NCBI RefSeq assembly: GCF_904426505.1
Contig: NZ_CAJGBN010000001.1
Coordinates: 620,001 to 684,000 of the forward strand
Direction: 5' to 3'
Length of the DNA: 64,000 nt
DNA from: Rubrivivax sp. A210
GTDB taxonomy: Bacteria > Pseudomonadota > Gammaproteobacteria > Burkholderiales > Burkholderiaceae_C
In this document: positions 25,169 through 33,717 of the stretch, piece after piece
Numbering within the stretch: position 1 is the stretch's first letter
How the letters are laid out: each line of letters opens with the position of its first letter
Translations under genes and position numbers: made by a program
Notes under the pieces: model-generated
What the model was told of the DNA's origin: nothing
What the model saw: the letters and a program-made list of their open reading frames with translations, nothing else
The model's database searches: none

Positions 25169-26155
25169 ATGACGACCCGCCCCGCCCGACCCGCCCTGTG
25201 GTGTACGTTCGCGGCCTTGGTGCTCGCCGCCCACGCAGCACCGGCCGCAGCCCAGGGCACGGCCTATGTGACGAGCGAGAAGGATGCCGCCGTCACGCTG
25301 ATCGACACCGCCACGCTGGCCGTCAAGGGCACGATCGCCACCTGCCAGCGCGGCCGCCACGTCCAGCGCCTGCCCGACGGCCTGGTGATCCTGGCCTGCA
25401 CCGAGTCAGGCCTGGCCGATGTCATCGATCCGCGCAGCGGCAAGTCGGTGCGCCGCATTCCGCTGGGCGAGGAACCGGAGGCCTTCGACGTCTCGCCCGA
25501 TGGCAAGACCATCTACGTCTCCAACGAGGACGCGGGCGCCGCCAGCTTCGTGGACGCCGCCACCGGCAAGGTGCTCAAGAGCGTCAAGGTGGGTCAGGAG
25601 CCCGAAGGGGTGAAGGTCAGCGCCGACGGCAAGACGCTTTACGTGACCTCCGAGGTTGCCAACACGGTACACGTCATCGACGTGGCCAAGGCCCAGGTGG
25701 TGAAAAACGTCAAGGTCGGCAAGCGGCCGCGGCGCATGGCCCTCACGCCCGACGGCAAGGAACTGTGGGTGACGAGCGAACTCGACGCCAGCGTCAGCGT
25801 GATCTCGACTGCCGACCACAGCGTGGCTGCCGTGCTGCGCTTCCAGCTCAAGGGCGTGCGCGCCGCCGACATCACGCCGGTGGGCATCACGATGACGGGC
25901 GATGGCAAGCGCGCCTTCGTCTCGCTGGGCAAGGCCAACCACGTTGCCTTCGTCGACGTGCCCGGCCGCAAGGTCGTCAATGCGGTGCTGGTGGGCAAGC
26001 GACCCTGGAACGTCACGCTCGACAAGGCCGAGCAGCGCCTGTGGGTGGTCAACGGCCTCAGCGACGACGTCACTGTCGTCGACATCGCCGCCGCCAAGGC
26101 CGTCAAGAGCATCCCGGTGGGCCGGGTGCCCTACGGGCTGGTTCTCGTCGATTGA
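25169..26155 (+). CDS. YVTN beta-propeller protein, PQQ-catabolism-associated type
   Basis: A 328-aa periplasmic beta-propeller with a signal peptide (about 1-28, AAPAAAQ) and seven repeats of the YVTN type (AYVTSEKDAAVTLIDTATLA; TIYVSNEDAGAASFVD; GKRPRRMALTPDGKELWV). It closely fits the family found beside PQQ-dependent alcohol dehydrogenase systems and resembles E. coli YncE in layout. The enzyme it serves is not in this window. GGAG precedes the ATG at 25169. It is divergent from the TonB receptor; both carry the shared operator, so joint control by the NarL/FixJ regulators is inferred. Confidence 0.9.
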   Translation: MTTRPARPALWCTFAALVLAAHAAPAAAQGTAYVTSEKDAAVTLIDTATLAVKGTIATCQRGRHVQRLPDGLVILACTESGLADVIDPRSGKSVRRIPLGEEPEAFDVSPDGKTIYVSNEDAGAASFVDAATGKVLKSVKVGQEPEGVKVSADGKTLYVTSEVANTVHVIDVAKAQVVKNVKVGKRPRRMALTPDGKELWVTSELDASVSVISTADHSVAAVLRFQLKGVRAADITPVGITMTGDGKRAFVSLGKANHVAFVDVPGRKVVNAVLVGKRPWNVTLDKAEQRLWVVNGLSDDVTVVDIAAAKAVKSIPVGRVPYGLVLVD

Positions 26156-26248
26156 AGCGCGCGTTCGGCGCAGATCGTTCGCCGCCCTGGCCTTGCGCCT
26201 CAAGCATCGGCCAAGCCGGCAGCGCCGCCAGAAGCTACGCTCTGGCCG

Positions 26249-26914
26249 ATGCACCTTCTGCTGATCGAAGACGACCTGGACCTCGGCGCCTCGCTGCAGC
26301 AGGCGCTGCGCGGTACCGGCTTCAGCAGCGAGTGGCTGCGCACGGCCGCTGACGCGCAGCGCTTCGTGGCCGCCGGCGGCCACGACTGCGTGCTGTTGGA
26401 CCTGAGCCTGCCCGATGGCCACGGCCTGACGCTGTTGCGCCAGTGGCGGCGCGAGGGCATGACGCTGCCCCTGATCGTCATCACCGCCAGCGACGCGCTG
26501 GCCGACCGCCTGGCCGGCCTGGACGAAGGCGCCGATGACTTCCTGGTCAAGCCCTTTGCGGTCGAGGAACTGGTCTCGCGCGTGCGCGCCGTGACGCGCC
26601 GTGCCGCGCAACAGGCGGCCTCGCTGTGGACCGTGGGCACGCTGGCCCTGGACATGCGCTCGCGCCTGTGCACCGTGGACGGCGCGCTGGTGGGCCTCTC
26701 GCCGCGCGAGTTCGACATCCTGGCCGCGCTGGCACGGGCCGGCGGCGCCGTGGTGCCCAAGCACCGGCTGGCCCAGGCCCTGGCCCCGCTCTGCGAGCCG
26801 CTGGACTTCAACGCCATCGAGGTGCATGTGCATAACCTGCGGCGCAAGGTCGGCACGGCGCGCGTGAAGACCGTGCGCGGCGTGGGTTATCTGCTGGCCG
26901 GCGCCGGCACATGA
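26249..26914 (+). CDS. OmpR/PhoB-family response regulator (QseB/PmrA-like)
   Basis: A 221-aa regulator: receiver with LLLIEDDLDLG, phosphoacceptor Asp at about 51 (VLLDLSLPDG) and Lys in FLVKPFA, then a winged-helix DNA-binding domain (LSPREFDILAALARAGG; VEVHVHNLRRKVG; TVRGVGYLL). Its stop overlaps the start of the kinase gene (ATGA). The kinase and a TonB receptor follow on the same strand, so the pair probably controls that receptor. Confidence 0.93.
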   Translation: MHLLLIEDDLDLGASLQQALRGTGFSSEWLRTAADAQRFVAAGGHDCVLLDLSLPDGHGLTLLRQWRREGMTLPLIVITASDALADRLAGLDEGADDFLVKPFAVEELVSRVRAVTRRAAQQAASLWTVGTLALDMRSRLCTVDGALVGLSPREFDILAALARAGGAVVPKHRLAQALAPLCEPLDFNAIEVHVHNLRRKVGTARVKTVRGVGYLLAGAGT

Positions 26915-28275
26915 AGGCCGCGCCACCGCTGCAGCGCCGCGTGATGCTGACCATGATCAGCGTCATCGTCGCGCTGTTCGTGCTCATCTTCGGCGTCATC
27001 ACCTATGGCGCGCTCAAGCGCGGATCGGGCGATCTCGACCGCGCCTTCCTGACCAGCGCGCAAAGCCTGGCGCGGTCGCTCGAAGGCATGTCCAGCGACG
27101 AAGGCGTGCAGTCCACGTCACGCCTGTTCCAATCCATGATTGCCGACCAGACCCAGGCCGACCCACGCGGTGAGCCCCCCATCGAACTGCGCGTGGCGCG
27201 CCGCGATGGCGGCCTGCATGTGCCGCCACTGCTGGCCGGCGACATCGATCCCCTGATGCTGGCCGACGGTGTCTCGCAGCAGGTGCAGCGCGGCCTGCCC
27301 CTGCGCACCTACACCGCTACCGGCACGCGCTGGAAGGTCAGCATCGTGGACGACAGCGAGCGCCGCCAGCGCTGGGTATTGCGCGACGTGGCGCGCGATC
27401 TGCTGGGCTACATGCTGTTGTCGTTGCCCATCATCCTGCTGCCGGTGTGGCTGGCGCTGCGCGCGGCGCTGGCCCCGTTGCGCCGCCTGTCGGACAGCGT
27501 GGCGGTGCGCGCGCCCGACGACATGAGCCCCTTGCAGCTGGACAAGCCTTACCGCGAACTGCTGCCGCTGCAGGCGGCACTGAACCGGCTGTTCGAGCGC
27601 GTGGCTGCCAGCCTGGCGCACGAGAAGGCCTTCGTACACGATGCCGCCCACGAGTTGCGCACGCCGCTGGCCGTGATCAGCACCCAGGCCCATGTGCTGC
27701 AGACCGCCGACGGCCCGGCGCGCGTTGACGCCGCGCGCCGCCTGCAGGGCGCGGTGGCACGCGCCTCGCACCTGACGCAGCAGCTGCTTCGCCTGGCCCA
27801 GGCCGATGCGCTGGCGCTGGCGCCGCGCGAGACGGTGGACGTGATGAACATCGCCCGCGACACCCTGGCCGGCTTTGCCGAACAGGCGGCGGCCCAGGGC
27901 AGCGAGCTATCGCTGGCCGGCCCCGACAGCGCCGTGTTGGCCACCGACCCGCGCGCATTGCGCTCGATGCTGGGCAATCTGGTGGACAACGCGCTGCGCT
28001 ACGGCGGCGCGGGTGTGGCGGTGAGCGTGGGCTTCGAGATCGGGCCGCGCGACTGGGTGCTGCGCGTGGTAGATGACGGCCCCGGCATTCCGGTCGAACA
28101 CCGCCAGCAGGCGTTCGAGCGCTTCTGGCGCGGCCAGGCCGCAGACCAGCGCGGCGCCGGCCTCGGCCTGGCCATTGTGCGCGAGGCGGCGCTGTCGCTG
28201 GGCGGCCAGGTCAGCGTGCAGGGCGGCCCTGGCAGCCGCGGCTGCGCCTTCGCCGTGAGCCTGCCACGACACTGA
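26911..28275 (+). CDS. Sensor histidine kinase (QseC/PmrB-like)
   Basis: A 454-aa membrane kinase with transmembrane segments at about 12-32 and 166-186 enclosing a periplasmic sensor domain of about 130 residues. A HAMP-like linker leads to the HisKA domain (FVHDAAHELRTPLAV, His at about 247) and an HATPase domain (NLVDNALRYGG, VVDDGPGIP, GAGLGLAIV). It overlaps the regulator gene by 4 bp. No hint of the stimulus is visible beyond the downstream TonB receptor. Confidence 0.93.
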   Translation: MKAAPPLQRRVMLTMISVIVALFVLIFGVITYGALKRGSGDLDRAFLTSAQSLARSLEGMSSDEGVQSTSRLFQSMIADQTQADPRGEPPIELRVARRDGGLHVPPLLAGDIDPLMLADGVSQQVQRGLPLRTYTATGTRWKVSIVDDSERRQRWVLRDVARDLLGYMLLSLPIILLPVWLALRAALAPLRRLSDSVAVRAPDDMSPLQLDKPYRELLPLQAALNRLFERVAASLAHEKAFVHDAAHELRTPLAVISTQAHVLQTADGPARVDAARRLQGAVARASHLTQQLLRLAQADALALAPRETVDVMNIARDTLAGFAEQAAAQGSELSLAGPDSAVLATDPRALRSMLGNLVDNALRYGGAGVAVSVGFEIGPRDWVLRVVDDGPGIPVEHRQQAFERFWRGQAADQRGAGLGLAIVREAALSLGGQVSVQGGPGSRGCAFAVSLPRH

Positions 28276-28347
28276 GCCGCCACCTTCAGCAAGGCCCAAG
28301 CTGAGTGGCGCCAGCATGGCGGCCCTTGCCACGAACAAAGCCTCTTC

Positions 28348-30345
28348 ATGCTGTTCCATCGCCCCCGAAACCACCTCGCCCTGGGCGCCCTGGCCCTGGC
28401 CTGGAGCCCCGCCGCACGGGCCCAGGAAGCACCAGCATCGCCGTCGCCCCAGACCGTCGAGATCCAGGGCCAGCGCGTGCGCAATGCAGCCGGCAAGCAG
28501 ACGCTGACGCGTGAGGAGCTGTCGCGCATCCCCGGCAGCTCGGGCGACCCCATGAAGGCCTTGATGGCCCTGCCAGGCCTCACCACCACTGACGACGGCA
28601 GCGCTGCGCCGGCCGTGCGCGGCGCCAGGCCCGAGGACAACGCCTACTACGTCGACTTCCTGCCCGTGGGCTACCTGTTCCACATCGGCGGCTTCGCCAG
28701 CACCTTCAACCCGGAGCTGATTCGCCGCTTCGACCTCGCCAGCGCCGCCTGGAGCCCCGAGTACGGCGATGTGGTCGGCGCCGTGTTCGACATCTCGATG
28801 CGCAACCCGCGCAGCGACCGCATCGGCGGCAAGCTCGACTTCAGCCTGCTGGGCGCCGGCGTGCTGGTGGAAGGGCCGATCAACGACCGCCTGTCCTTCT
28901 TCGTCGCCGGCCGGCGCAGCTGGTTCGACCTGCTGGCCCGCAAGGCCGAGGACAAGGAAGAAGGCGTGACCTACACCATGCCCGTGTTCCACGACACGCA
29001 GGGTCGCCTGCTGTGGACCCTGAACCCCGACCACCGCCTGCGCCTGGACCTCAGCACCGCCGGCGACCGCATCGCCTTCACCGCCGGGCCCGACGCCAAG
29101 GCCGCGCAGCGCGAGCCCGTGCTGGTGGGCAGCAGCAGCTCGCGCCAGGCCTACGGCAACCTGGCGCTCAGCTGGGAAGGGGACTTCGGCCGCAGGGCCA
29201 GCCACCAGCTCGCCGTGGGCCAGATGCACACGCACGACTTCGCCCGCATCGGCAGCGCCGGCTTCTTCGACGCCACCGTGACGACGAACTATGTGCGCGA
29301 GCAACTGCGCCTGGATTGGTCGCGCGAACACGCCACCACGCTGGGTGGCAGCATCAACAGCCGGCTGGTCGAATTGGACCTGGACTTCCAGGATCCGCGC
29401 TGCACCGAATTCGACCCCAATTGCGACTACACCAGCGCTGGCCGCGTGCGCTCGCTGCAGAAGGTGCGCCAGGACCAGACGGATGCCTATGCCAACCACC
29501 GCTGGCGCCTGGCACCCACTTGGACGGCAACCGGCGGCCTGCGCCTCGGCCGCGACCACTACTTGAGGCAGGACTTCGCCGAGCCGCGCCTGGGCCTTGA
29601 GTGGCAGTTGTCGCCGCGCACGATGGCGTCGCTGGGCTGGGGCCGCCACAACCAGCCGCCGGCCATCGAGCAGGGCTTGCGCGACATCGGCAACCCGGCG
29701 CTGCAGCACCTGCGCAGCACCCAGCGCGTGCTGGGCCTGACGCAGACGCTGGACGACGGCTGGTCGTGGCGCGCCGAGATCTATGCCAAGAGCTTCGAGG
29801 GCTATGCCGTCAGCGACCCGCTGCTGAACTACCGCACCGGCGGCAGCGGCAGCTCGACGGGCTTCGAGCTGCTGGTCAAGAAGGAGGCCACGCGCACGCT
29901 TTCGGGCTTCCTGTCGCTCAGCATGGCGCGAGCGCGGCGGCGCAACGACATCACGGGCGAGAGCTTCCGCTTCGGCTACGAGCAGCCGGTGATCGCGTCG
30001 CTGGTCGGCCAGTACAAGCCATCCGACACCTGGGTCTGGGGCGCCAAATGGAGCTACCACACGGGTTCGCCCTACACGCCGGTGGTGGACACCGGCTTCT
30101 ACCCCGACGGCCGCGTCAAGCCCATCTACGGCGCCATCAACTCGCAACGCGTGCCGGCCTACCATCGCCTGGACCTGAGGCTGGACCGCAAGGTAACGCC
30201 GCATTTCACGCAGTACTTCGAGCTGATCAACGCCTACGCCCGCAAGAACGTCTCGGGCTACAGCTACAGCCCCGACTACAAGAGCCGCGACGAGGTCTAC
30301 CAGATGCCGGTGCTGCTGTCGGTGGGCCTGCAATACAGCTTTTGA
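28348..30345 (+). CDS. TonB-dependent receptor
   Basis: A 665-aa outer-membrane protein with a signal peptide (about 1-26, AARAQE), a TonB-box-like QTVEIQG, a plug domain (LMALPGLTTTDDGSAAPAVRG) and a beta-barrel ending with LQYSF. It is somewhat short for a TonB receptor. It starts 72 bp after the QseC-like kinase stop and is probably part of that transcript. The ligand is unknown. It has no copy of the TCGGGA operator found upstream of the other receptor. Confidence 0.88.
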   Translation: MLFHRPRNHLALGALALAWSPAARAQEAPASPSPQTVEIQGQRVRNAAGKQTLTREELSRIPGSSGDPMKALMALPGLTTTDDGSAAPAVRGARPEDNAYYVDFLPVGYLFHIGGFASTFNPELIRRFDLASAAWSPEYGDVVGAVFDISMRNPRSDRIGGKLDFSLLGAGVLVEGPINDRLSFFVAGRRSWFDLLARKAEDKEEGVTYTMPVFHDTQGRLLWTLNPDHRLRLDLSTAGDRIAFTAGPDAKAAQREPVLVGSSSSRQAYGNLALSWEGDFGRRASHQLAVGQMHTHDFARIGSAGFFDATVTTNYVREQLRLDWSREHATTLGGSINSRLVELDLDFQDPRCTEFDPNCDYTSAGRVRSLQKVRQDQTDAYANHRWRLAPTWTATGGLRLGRDHYLRQDFAEPRLGLEWQLSPRTMASLGWGRHNQPPAIEQGLRDIGNPALQHLRSTQRVLGLTQTLDDGWSWRAEIYAKSFEGYAVSDPLLNYRTGGSGSSTGFELLVKKEATRTLSGFLSLSMARARRRNDITGESFRFGYEQPVIASLVGQYKPSDTWVWGAKWSYHTGSPYTPVVDTGFYPDGRVKPIYGAINSQRVPAYHRLDLRLDRKVTPHFTQYFELINAYARKNVSGYSYSPDYKSRDEVYQMPVLLSVGLQYSF

Positions 30346-30421
30346 ACGCGGCGCGGGTCGGGACCAGCGCCAGCCGTCACTTGCAGGAGGCATACTGGCT
30401 TCAGATGAACCAGGGCCCGCC

Positions 30422-30643
30422 ATGATCGACACGCAAACCTTCAGGCTCAAGGACTACGAGTTGATCTGCAGTGCCGTGGCCCGCGACAACGGCTGCTTCG
30501 AACCCGTGCTGGTCATCGCCAAGCAGGCCTGGCCCAGCCGCCCGCGCATGATCGCCGTGCGCTGCGGCGCCCACCCCTCGGCCGCCGTCGCCATCGAGTC
30601 GGCCCACGCCCAGGGGCTGGAATGGGTGGCCAACTTCGGTTGA
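30422..30643 (+). CDS. Small hypothetical protein (73 aa)
   Basis: A compact, well-composed protein (MIDTQTFRLKDYELICSAVA start; two Cys; ends GLEWVANFG) without signal peptide or membrane segment. An AGGAGG lies about 30 bp upstream of the ATG at 30422, farther than ideal; the composition supports coding. It lies between a TonB receptor and a TetR regulator. I do not recognise its family. Confidence 0.65.
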   Translation: MIDTQTFRLKDYELICSAVARDNGCFEPVLVIAKQAWPSRPRMIAVRCGAHPSAAVAIESAHAQGLEWVANFG

Positions 30644-30720
30644 GCGGCGGGGCCCGGCAAGCGCGGCGGGCTCTGCCGGCGCATGCCGGAGAGAAAAAAT
30701 GCACTGCCGGGTACACAAGC

Positions 30721-30757
30721 TGAACTGATTGAGTCAAAACATCGACAATCAGGTTCA
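30721..30757. promoter_or_regulatory. Inverted repeat upstream of tetR-type gene (candidate operator)
   Basis: Left arm TGAACTGATTG (30721-30731) and right arm CAATCAGGTTCA (30746-30757) form an imperfect inverted repeat ending on the A of the TetR start codon. The core TGAACTGAT occurs again before the lipid operon (31493-31500), suggesting the same protein binds both. Confidence 0.5.
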
Positions 30758-31473
30758 TGCCCGTACACCGAACTTCCACCCGCCCCGCCCCGCCCGCCCC
30801 GCCCGCCAGAGCCAAGCCTGCAGGACTGCGCGAGCGCATGCTGCAGGTGCGCCACGAAGCCATCATCGACACCGTGAACCGCCTGCTCGCCGAGCGCGGC
30901 TACGACATGATGACGGTCGACGAGGTGGCGGCCGATGTCGGCATCGCCAAGGCCAGCCTCTACAAGCACTTCGCCTCCAAGGAGGCGCTGGCCGCGGCAG
31001 CGATGAAGCGCGTGCAGGAACGCGCGCTGGCGCAGATGGATGCGTTGCAGGCCCGGCCCGAAGCCCGTGCCGTCGAGCATCTGCGCGGCATCGTGCGCTG
31101 GGCGCTGCAGACGCAGAGCGACGGCCAGATGCCGTCGCTGCCTTCGCAAAACTCGGCGCTGCGCAACGTGCTGACTGCGGACAAGGACTACATGGACCTG
31201 CTGATGCAGGTGTCCGACCGCCTGGGCGCGTGGATCTTGCAGGCGCAGCGCGACGGCGACATCGACGCCGAACTGCCGCCGGAGCTGGTGCTGTTCACCA
31301 TCTTTGCGCGGGCCTGCGATCCTGTGCTGCCGGCACTCAAGGCCGCCGGCCATGCGCCGGAGCAGGTCATCGACTGGGTGCTGCGCACCTGCTTCTCGGG
31401 CCTGGCCGGCCCGGGCGCGGCCAGCGCGCCACGCGCCGCCACTGGTGGAAAGGGCCGCAGCGGGAAAAAATAG
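30757..31473 (+). CDS. TetR/AcrR-family transcriptional regulator
   Basis: A 238-aa regulator. A proline/alanine-rich N-terminal tail (about 1-25) precedes the TetR HTH (IIDTVNRLLAERGYDMMTVD; VGIAKASLYKHFASKEAL) and an all-helical ligand domain ending in a lysine/glycine-rich tail. It lies 100 bp before a nine-gene lipid-modification operon on the same strand and is its probable repressor. Comparable operons in many proteobacteria are headed by an ECF sigma factor/ChrR pair instead. The ligand is unknown. Confidence 0.9.
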   Translation: MPVHRTSTRPAPPAPPARAKPAGLRERMLQVRHEAIIDTVNRLLAERGYDMMTVDEVAADVGIAKASLYKHFASKEALAAAAMKRVQERALAQMDALQARPEARAVEHLRGIVRWALQTQSDGQMPSLPSQNSALRNVLTADKDYMDLLMQVSDRLGAWILQAQRDGDIDAELPPELVLFTIFARACDPVLPALKAAGHAPEQVIDWVLRTCFSGLAGPGAASAPRAATGGKGRSGKK

Positions 31474-31489
31474 ACCAAAAAGATTGAAA

Positions 31490-31530
31490 TGTGAACTGAT
31501 CGGTATAGAATTCAGGCATGCAAGTTCACA
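31490..31530. promoter_or_regulatory. Promoter/operator of the lipid-modification operon
   Basis: An inverted repeat, TGTGAACT (31490-31497) and AGTTCACA (31523-31530), brackets a -10-like TATAGA (31504-31509). The left arm continues as GAACTGAT, matching the repeat before the TetR gene. A TetR dimer here would cover the promoter. Confidence 0.5.
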
Positions 31531-31577
31531 TCAAAGTCTTCCCGGGGGTGCGGCAGGCGCCCAGGGCCACAAGATGA
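31518..31577 (+). CDS. Possible 19-aa leader peptide
   Basis: A short frame MQVHIKVFPGVRQAPRATR ends with a TGA overlapping the next gene's ATG (ATGA at 31574-31577). Its ATG lies about 9 nt after the -10-like TATAGA, so the transcript could begin at or next to this codon. It could couple translation into the FAD oxidoreductase. There is no ribosome site, so it may simply be leader sequence. Confidence 0.25.
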   Translation: MQVHIKVFPGVRQAPRATR

Positions 31578-32905
31578 AGCGCGTCGCCGTCATCGGCTCC
31601 GGCATCTCCGGCCTCGCCGCAGCGCGCTCGCTGCAGCGCGATGCCGGTCTGCGTGTCACGCTGTTCGAGAGCGAGGCGCGCTTCGGCGGCCACGCGAACA
31701 CGGTGGATGTGACCCTGCCCGACGCCCAGGGCCGGCCGGTGAGCCACGGCGTCGACACCGGCTTCCTGGTCTACAACGAGCGAACCTACCCGCGCCTGAT
31801 TGCGCTGTTTGCCGAGTTGGGGGTGGCCACGGCAGCATCGGACATGTCGTTCTCGGTGCAGGCGCCACGCGGCCTGGATGGCCGCTCGAGGCGGCTCGAG
31901 TGGAACGGCAGCACGCTGGACACCGTGTTCGCGCAGCGCCGCAACATCGCCTCGCCGCGCTTTCTGTGGATGCTGCGCGAGGTGCTGCGCTTCAATGCAC
32001 TGGCCACGCGCCTGGCCGCGGCTGGCAACGACGCCGCACTCACCGAGCCGCTGGCCGCCTTCCTGGAGCGCCACCGCTTCGGCGCCGCCTTCGCCGAAGG
32101 CTATCTGCTGCCGATGATCGCCTGCATCTGGTCCTGCCCGCTGGAGCAGATGCTGCGCTTCCCGGTGGCCACGCTCATCCGCTTCTGCCACAACCACGGC
32201 CTGCTGCAGGTGAATGACCGGCCGCAGTGGCGCACGGTGGCCGGCGGCTCGCGCCTGTATGTACAGGCCATGCTGCGCGACATTGCCGATGCGCGCTGCG
32301 CCACGCCGGTGCGGCGCCTGCTGCGGCATGCCAGCGGCGTGGACGTGTATACCGACCACGGCCCCGAGCGCTTCGACGCCCTGGTGCTGGCCTGCCACGC
32401 ACCGCAGGCCCTGGCCCTGCTGGGTGCCGACGCCATGCCCCAGGAGCGCACGCTGCTGTCCCGCTTTCGCACCCAGCCCAATGTCGCCGTGCTGCACACC
32501 GACACCCAGCTGATGCCGCAGGCGCGCAAGGCCTGGGCGGCCTGGAATTTCGAGCGCGCGGCCGACGCGGGTTCGGCCCGGTCGCCGGTCTGCCTGCACT
32601 ACTGGATCAACGCCCTGCAGCCCCTGCCCTTTGCCCAGCCGGTGATCGTGTCGCTGAATCCGGTGCGCGAGCCGCGGCCCGGCCGCGTGCTGGCGCGGCT
32701 GGACTATGCCCACCCGGTGTTCGACAGCCAGGCCATCCATGCCCAGGGCAAGCTGGCCGGCATCCAGGGCCTGCGCCGCACCTGGTTCTGCGGCGCCTGG
32801 ACCGGCTACGGCTTTCACGAGGACGGCCTGAAGTCAGGCCTGGCCACGGCCGGCCAGCTTGCCGCCGTCCTGGCCGGCGAGCCCGCGCTGCAGGAAGCGG
32901 CGTGA
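31574..32905 (+). CDS. FAD/NAD(P)-dependent amine-oxidase-like oxidoreductase
   Basis: A 443-aa flavoprotein starting MKRVAVIGSGISGLAAARSL, the dinucleotide-binding motif, followed by FESEARFGGHANT and a C-terminal FAD-binding stretch (WFCGAWTGYGFHEDGLKSGL). Members of this family sit next to DUF1365 and CFA-synthase-like genes across proteobacteria and are thought to oxidise modified membrane fatty acyl chains. It is the first full gene of the operon, and its stop overlaps the DUF1365 start (TGATG). Confidence 0.9.
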   Translation: MKRVAVIGSGISGLAAARSLQRDAGLRVTLFESEARFGGHANTVDVTLPDAQGRPVSHGVDTGFLVYNERTYPRLIALFAELGVATAASDMSFSVQAPRGLDGRSRRLEWNGSTLDTVFAQRRNIASPRFLWMLREVLRFNALATRLAAAGNDAALTEPLAAFLERHRFGAAFAEGYLLPMIACIWSCPLEQMLRFPVATLIRFCHNHGLLQVNDRPQWRTVAGGSRLYVQAMLRDIADARCATPVRRLLRHASGVDVYTDHGPERFDALVLACHAPQALALLGADAMPQERTLLSRFRTQPNVAVLHTDTQLMPQARKAWAAWNFERAADAGSARSPVCLHYWINALQPLPFAQPVIVSLNPVREPRPGRVLARLDYAHPVFDSQAIHAQGKLAGIQGLRRTWFCGAWTGYGFHEDGLKSGLATAGQLAAVLAGEPALQEAA

Positions 32906-33717
32906 TGTCGCATTCTGCGGGGGCGGCCAAGCCGGCCCTGGCCCAGCTGGCCTGGGGCCAGGTGCGCCATGTGCGCCACCGGCCGGCGGCCCATGCCTTT
33001 GCCTATCCCACGGCCTTTCTGCTGCTGCCCATGCGCGCGCTGGCGACACAGGCCAACCCGGCGCTGGCGCGCAACCGCGCCGCGCTGCTGAGTTTTCGCG
33101 ATGCCGACCACGGCGACGGCGGGCCCGATGCGCTGGCCTGGGTCGAGGCCTTGCTGGCGCAGCACGGAATCGCCGACGTCGATGGCGAGATCTGGCTGCA
33201 GACCTTTCCGCGCGTGGCCGGCTTCGTCTTCAAGCCGGTGAGCTTCTGGTACTGCCTGGCCGCCGACGGCCGCCTGCGTGCCGTGGTGGCCGAGGTCAAC
33301 AACACCTTCGGCGAGCGCCACTGCTATGTGCTGGACGACCCCAGCCTGGCCTGGGGCGCCACGGTAGAGGCCAGCAAGGTCTTCCATGTCTCGCCCTTCT
33401 GCGAGGTCAAGGGGCGCTACCGCTTCCGCTTTGCGCGCACCGCCGACCGCGTCGTCGCGCGGGTCGAGCTCGATGACAACGAGGGCCCCCTGCTCATCAC
33501 CAGCGTCAGCGGCCACACCGAGCCGCTGACCAAGGCCCGCGTGCGCGCCACGCTGCTGCGCATGCCGCTGCTCACGCTGGCCATCGTCGCCCGCATCCAG
33601 TGGCAGGCGCTGCAGCTGTGGCTCAAGCGCGTGCCCTGGTTCCGCAAGCCGCCTTACCCGGCCACTGCCAGCCAAGCCCAAGCACCCCAACCCTTGCCGG
33701 AAGCCAAAGCCCGATGA
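32905..33717 (+). CDS. DUF1365-family protein
   Basis: A 270-aa protein of the DUF1365 family, with conserved FKPVSFWYCL, VVAEVNNTFGE and KVFHVSPFCEVKGRYRF stretches. Its biochemical role is not established; it nearly always accompanies the FAD oxidoreductase and a CFA synthase-like methyltransferase, implying a shared lipid-modification pathway. The start (32905) overlaps the preceding stop and its own stop overlaps the next ATG (ATGA). Confidence 0.9.
   Translation: MSHSAGAAKPALAQLAWGQVRHVRHRPAAHAFAYPTAFLLLPMRALATQANPALARNRAALLSFRDADHGDGGPDALAWVEALLAQHGIADVDGEIWLQTFPRVAGFVFKPVSFWYCLAADGRLRAVVAEVNNTFGERHCYVLDDPSLAWGATVEASKVFHVSPFCEVKGRYRFRFARTADRVVARVELDDNEGPLLITSVSGHTEPLTKARVRATLLRMPLLTLAIVARIQWQALQLWLKRVPWFRKPPYPATASQAQAPQPLPEAKAR

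Noticed and set aside
30353..30372. TCGGGA after the second TonB receptor as an operator
   Set aside because: Only the left half-site is present; the right half is missing.
27907..30450. An 847-codon open frame antisense to the histidine kinase and TonB receptor
   Set aside because: It is a by-product of high GC3 in the genes on the other strand: Ala/Gly/Val/His-rich, no family motif, and it covers two clearly real genes.
30676..30696. Hairpin CCGGC-GCAT-GCCGG next to a run of A as a terminator
   Set aside because: For the plus strand the hairpin is followed by A, not T; for the minus strand the T-run comes before the stem.
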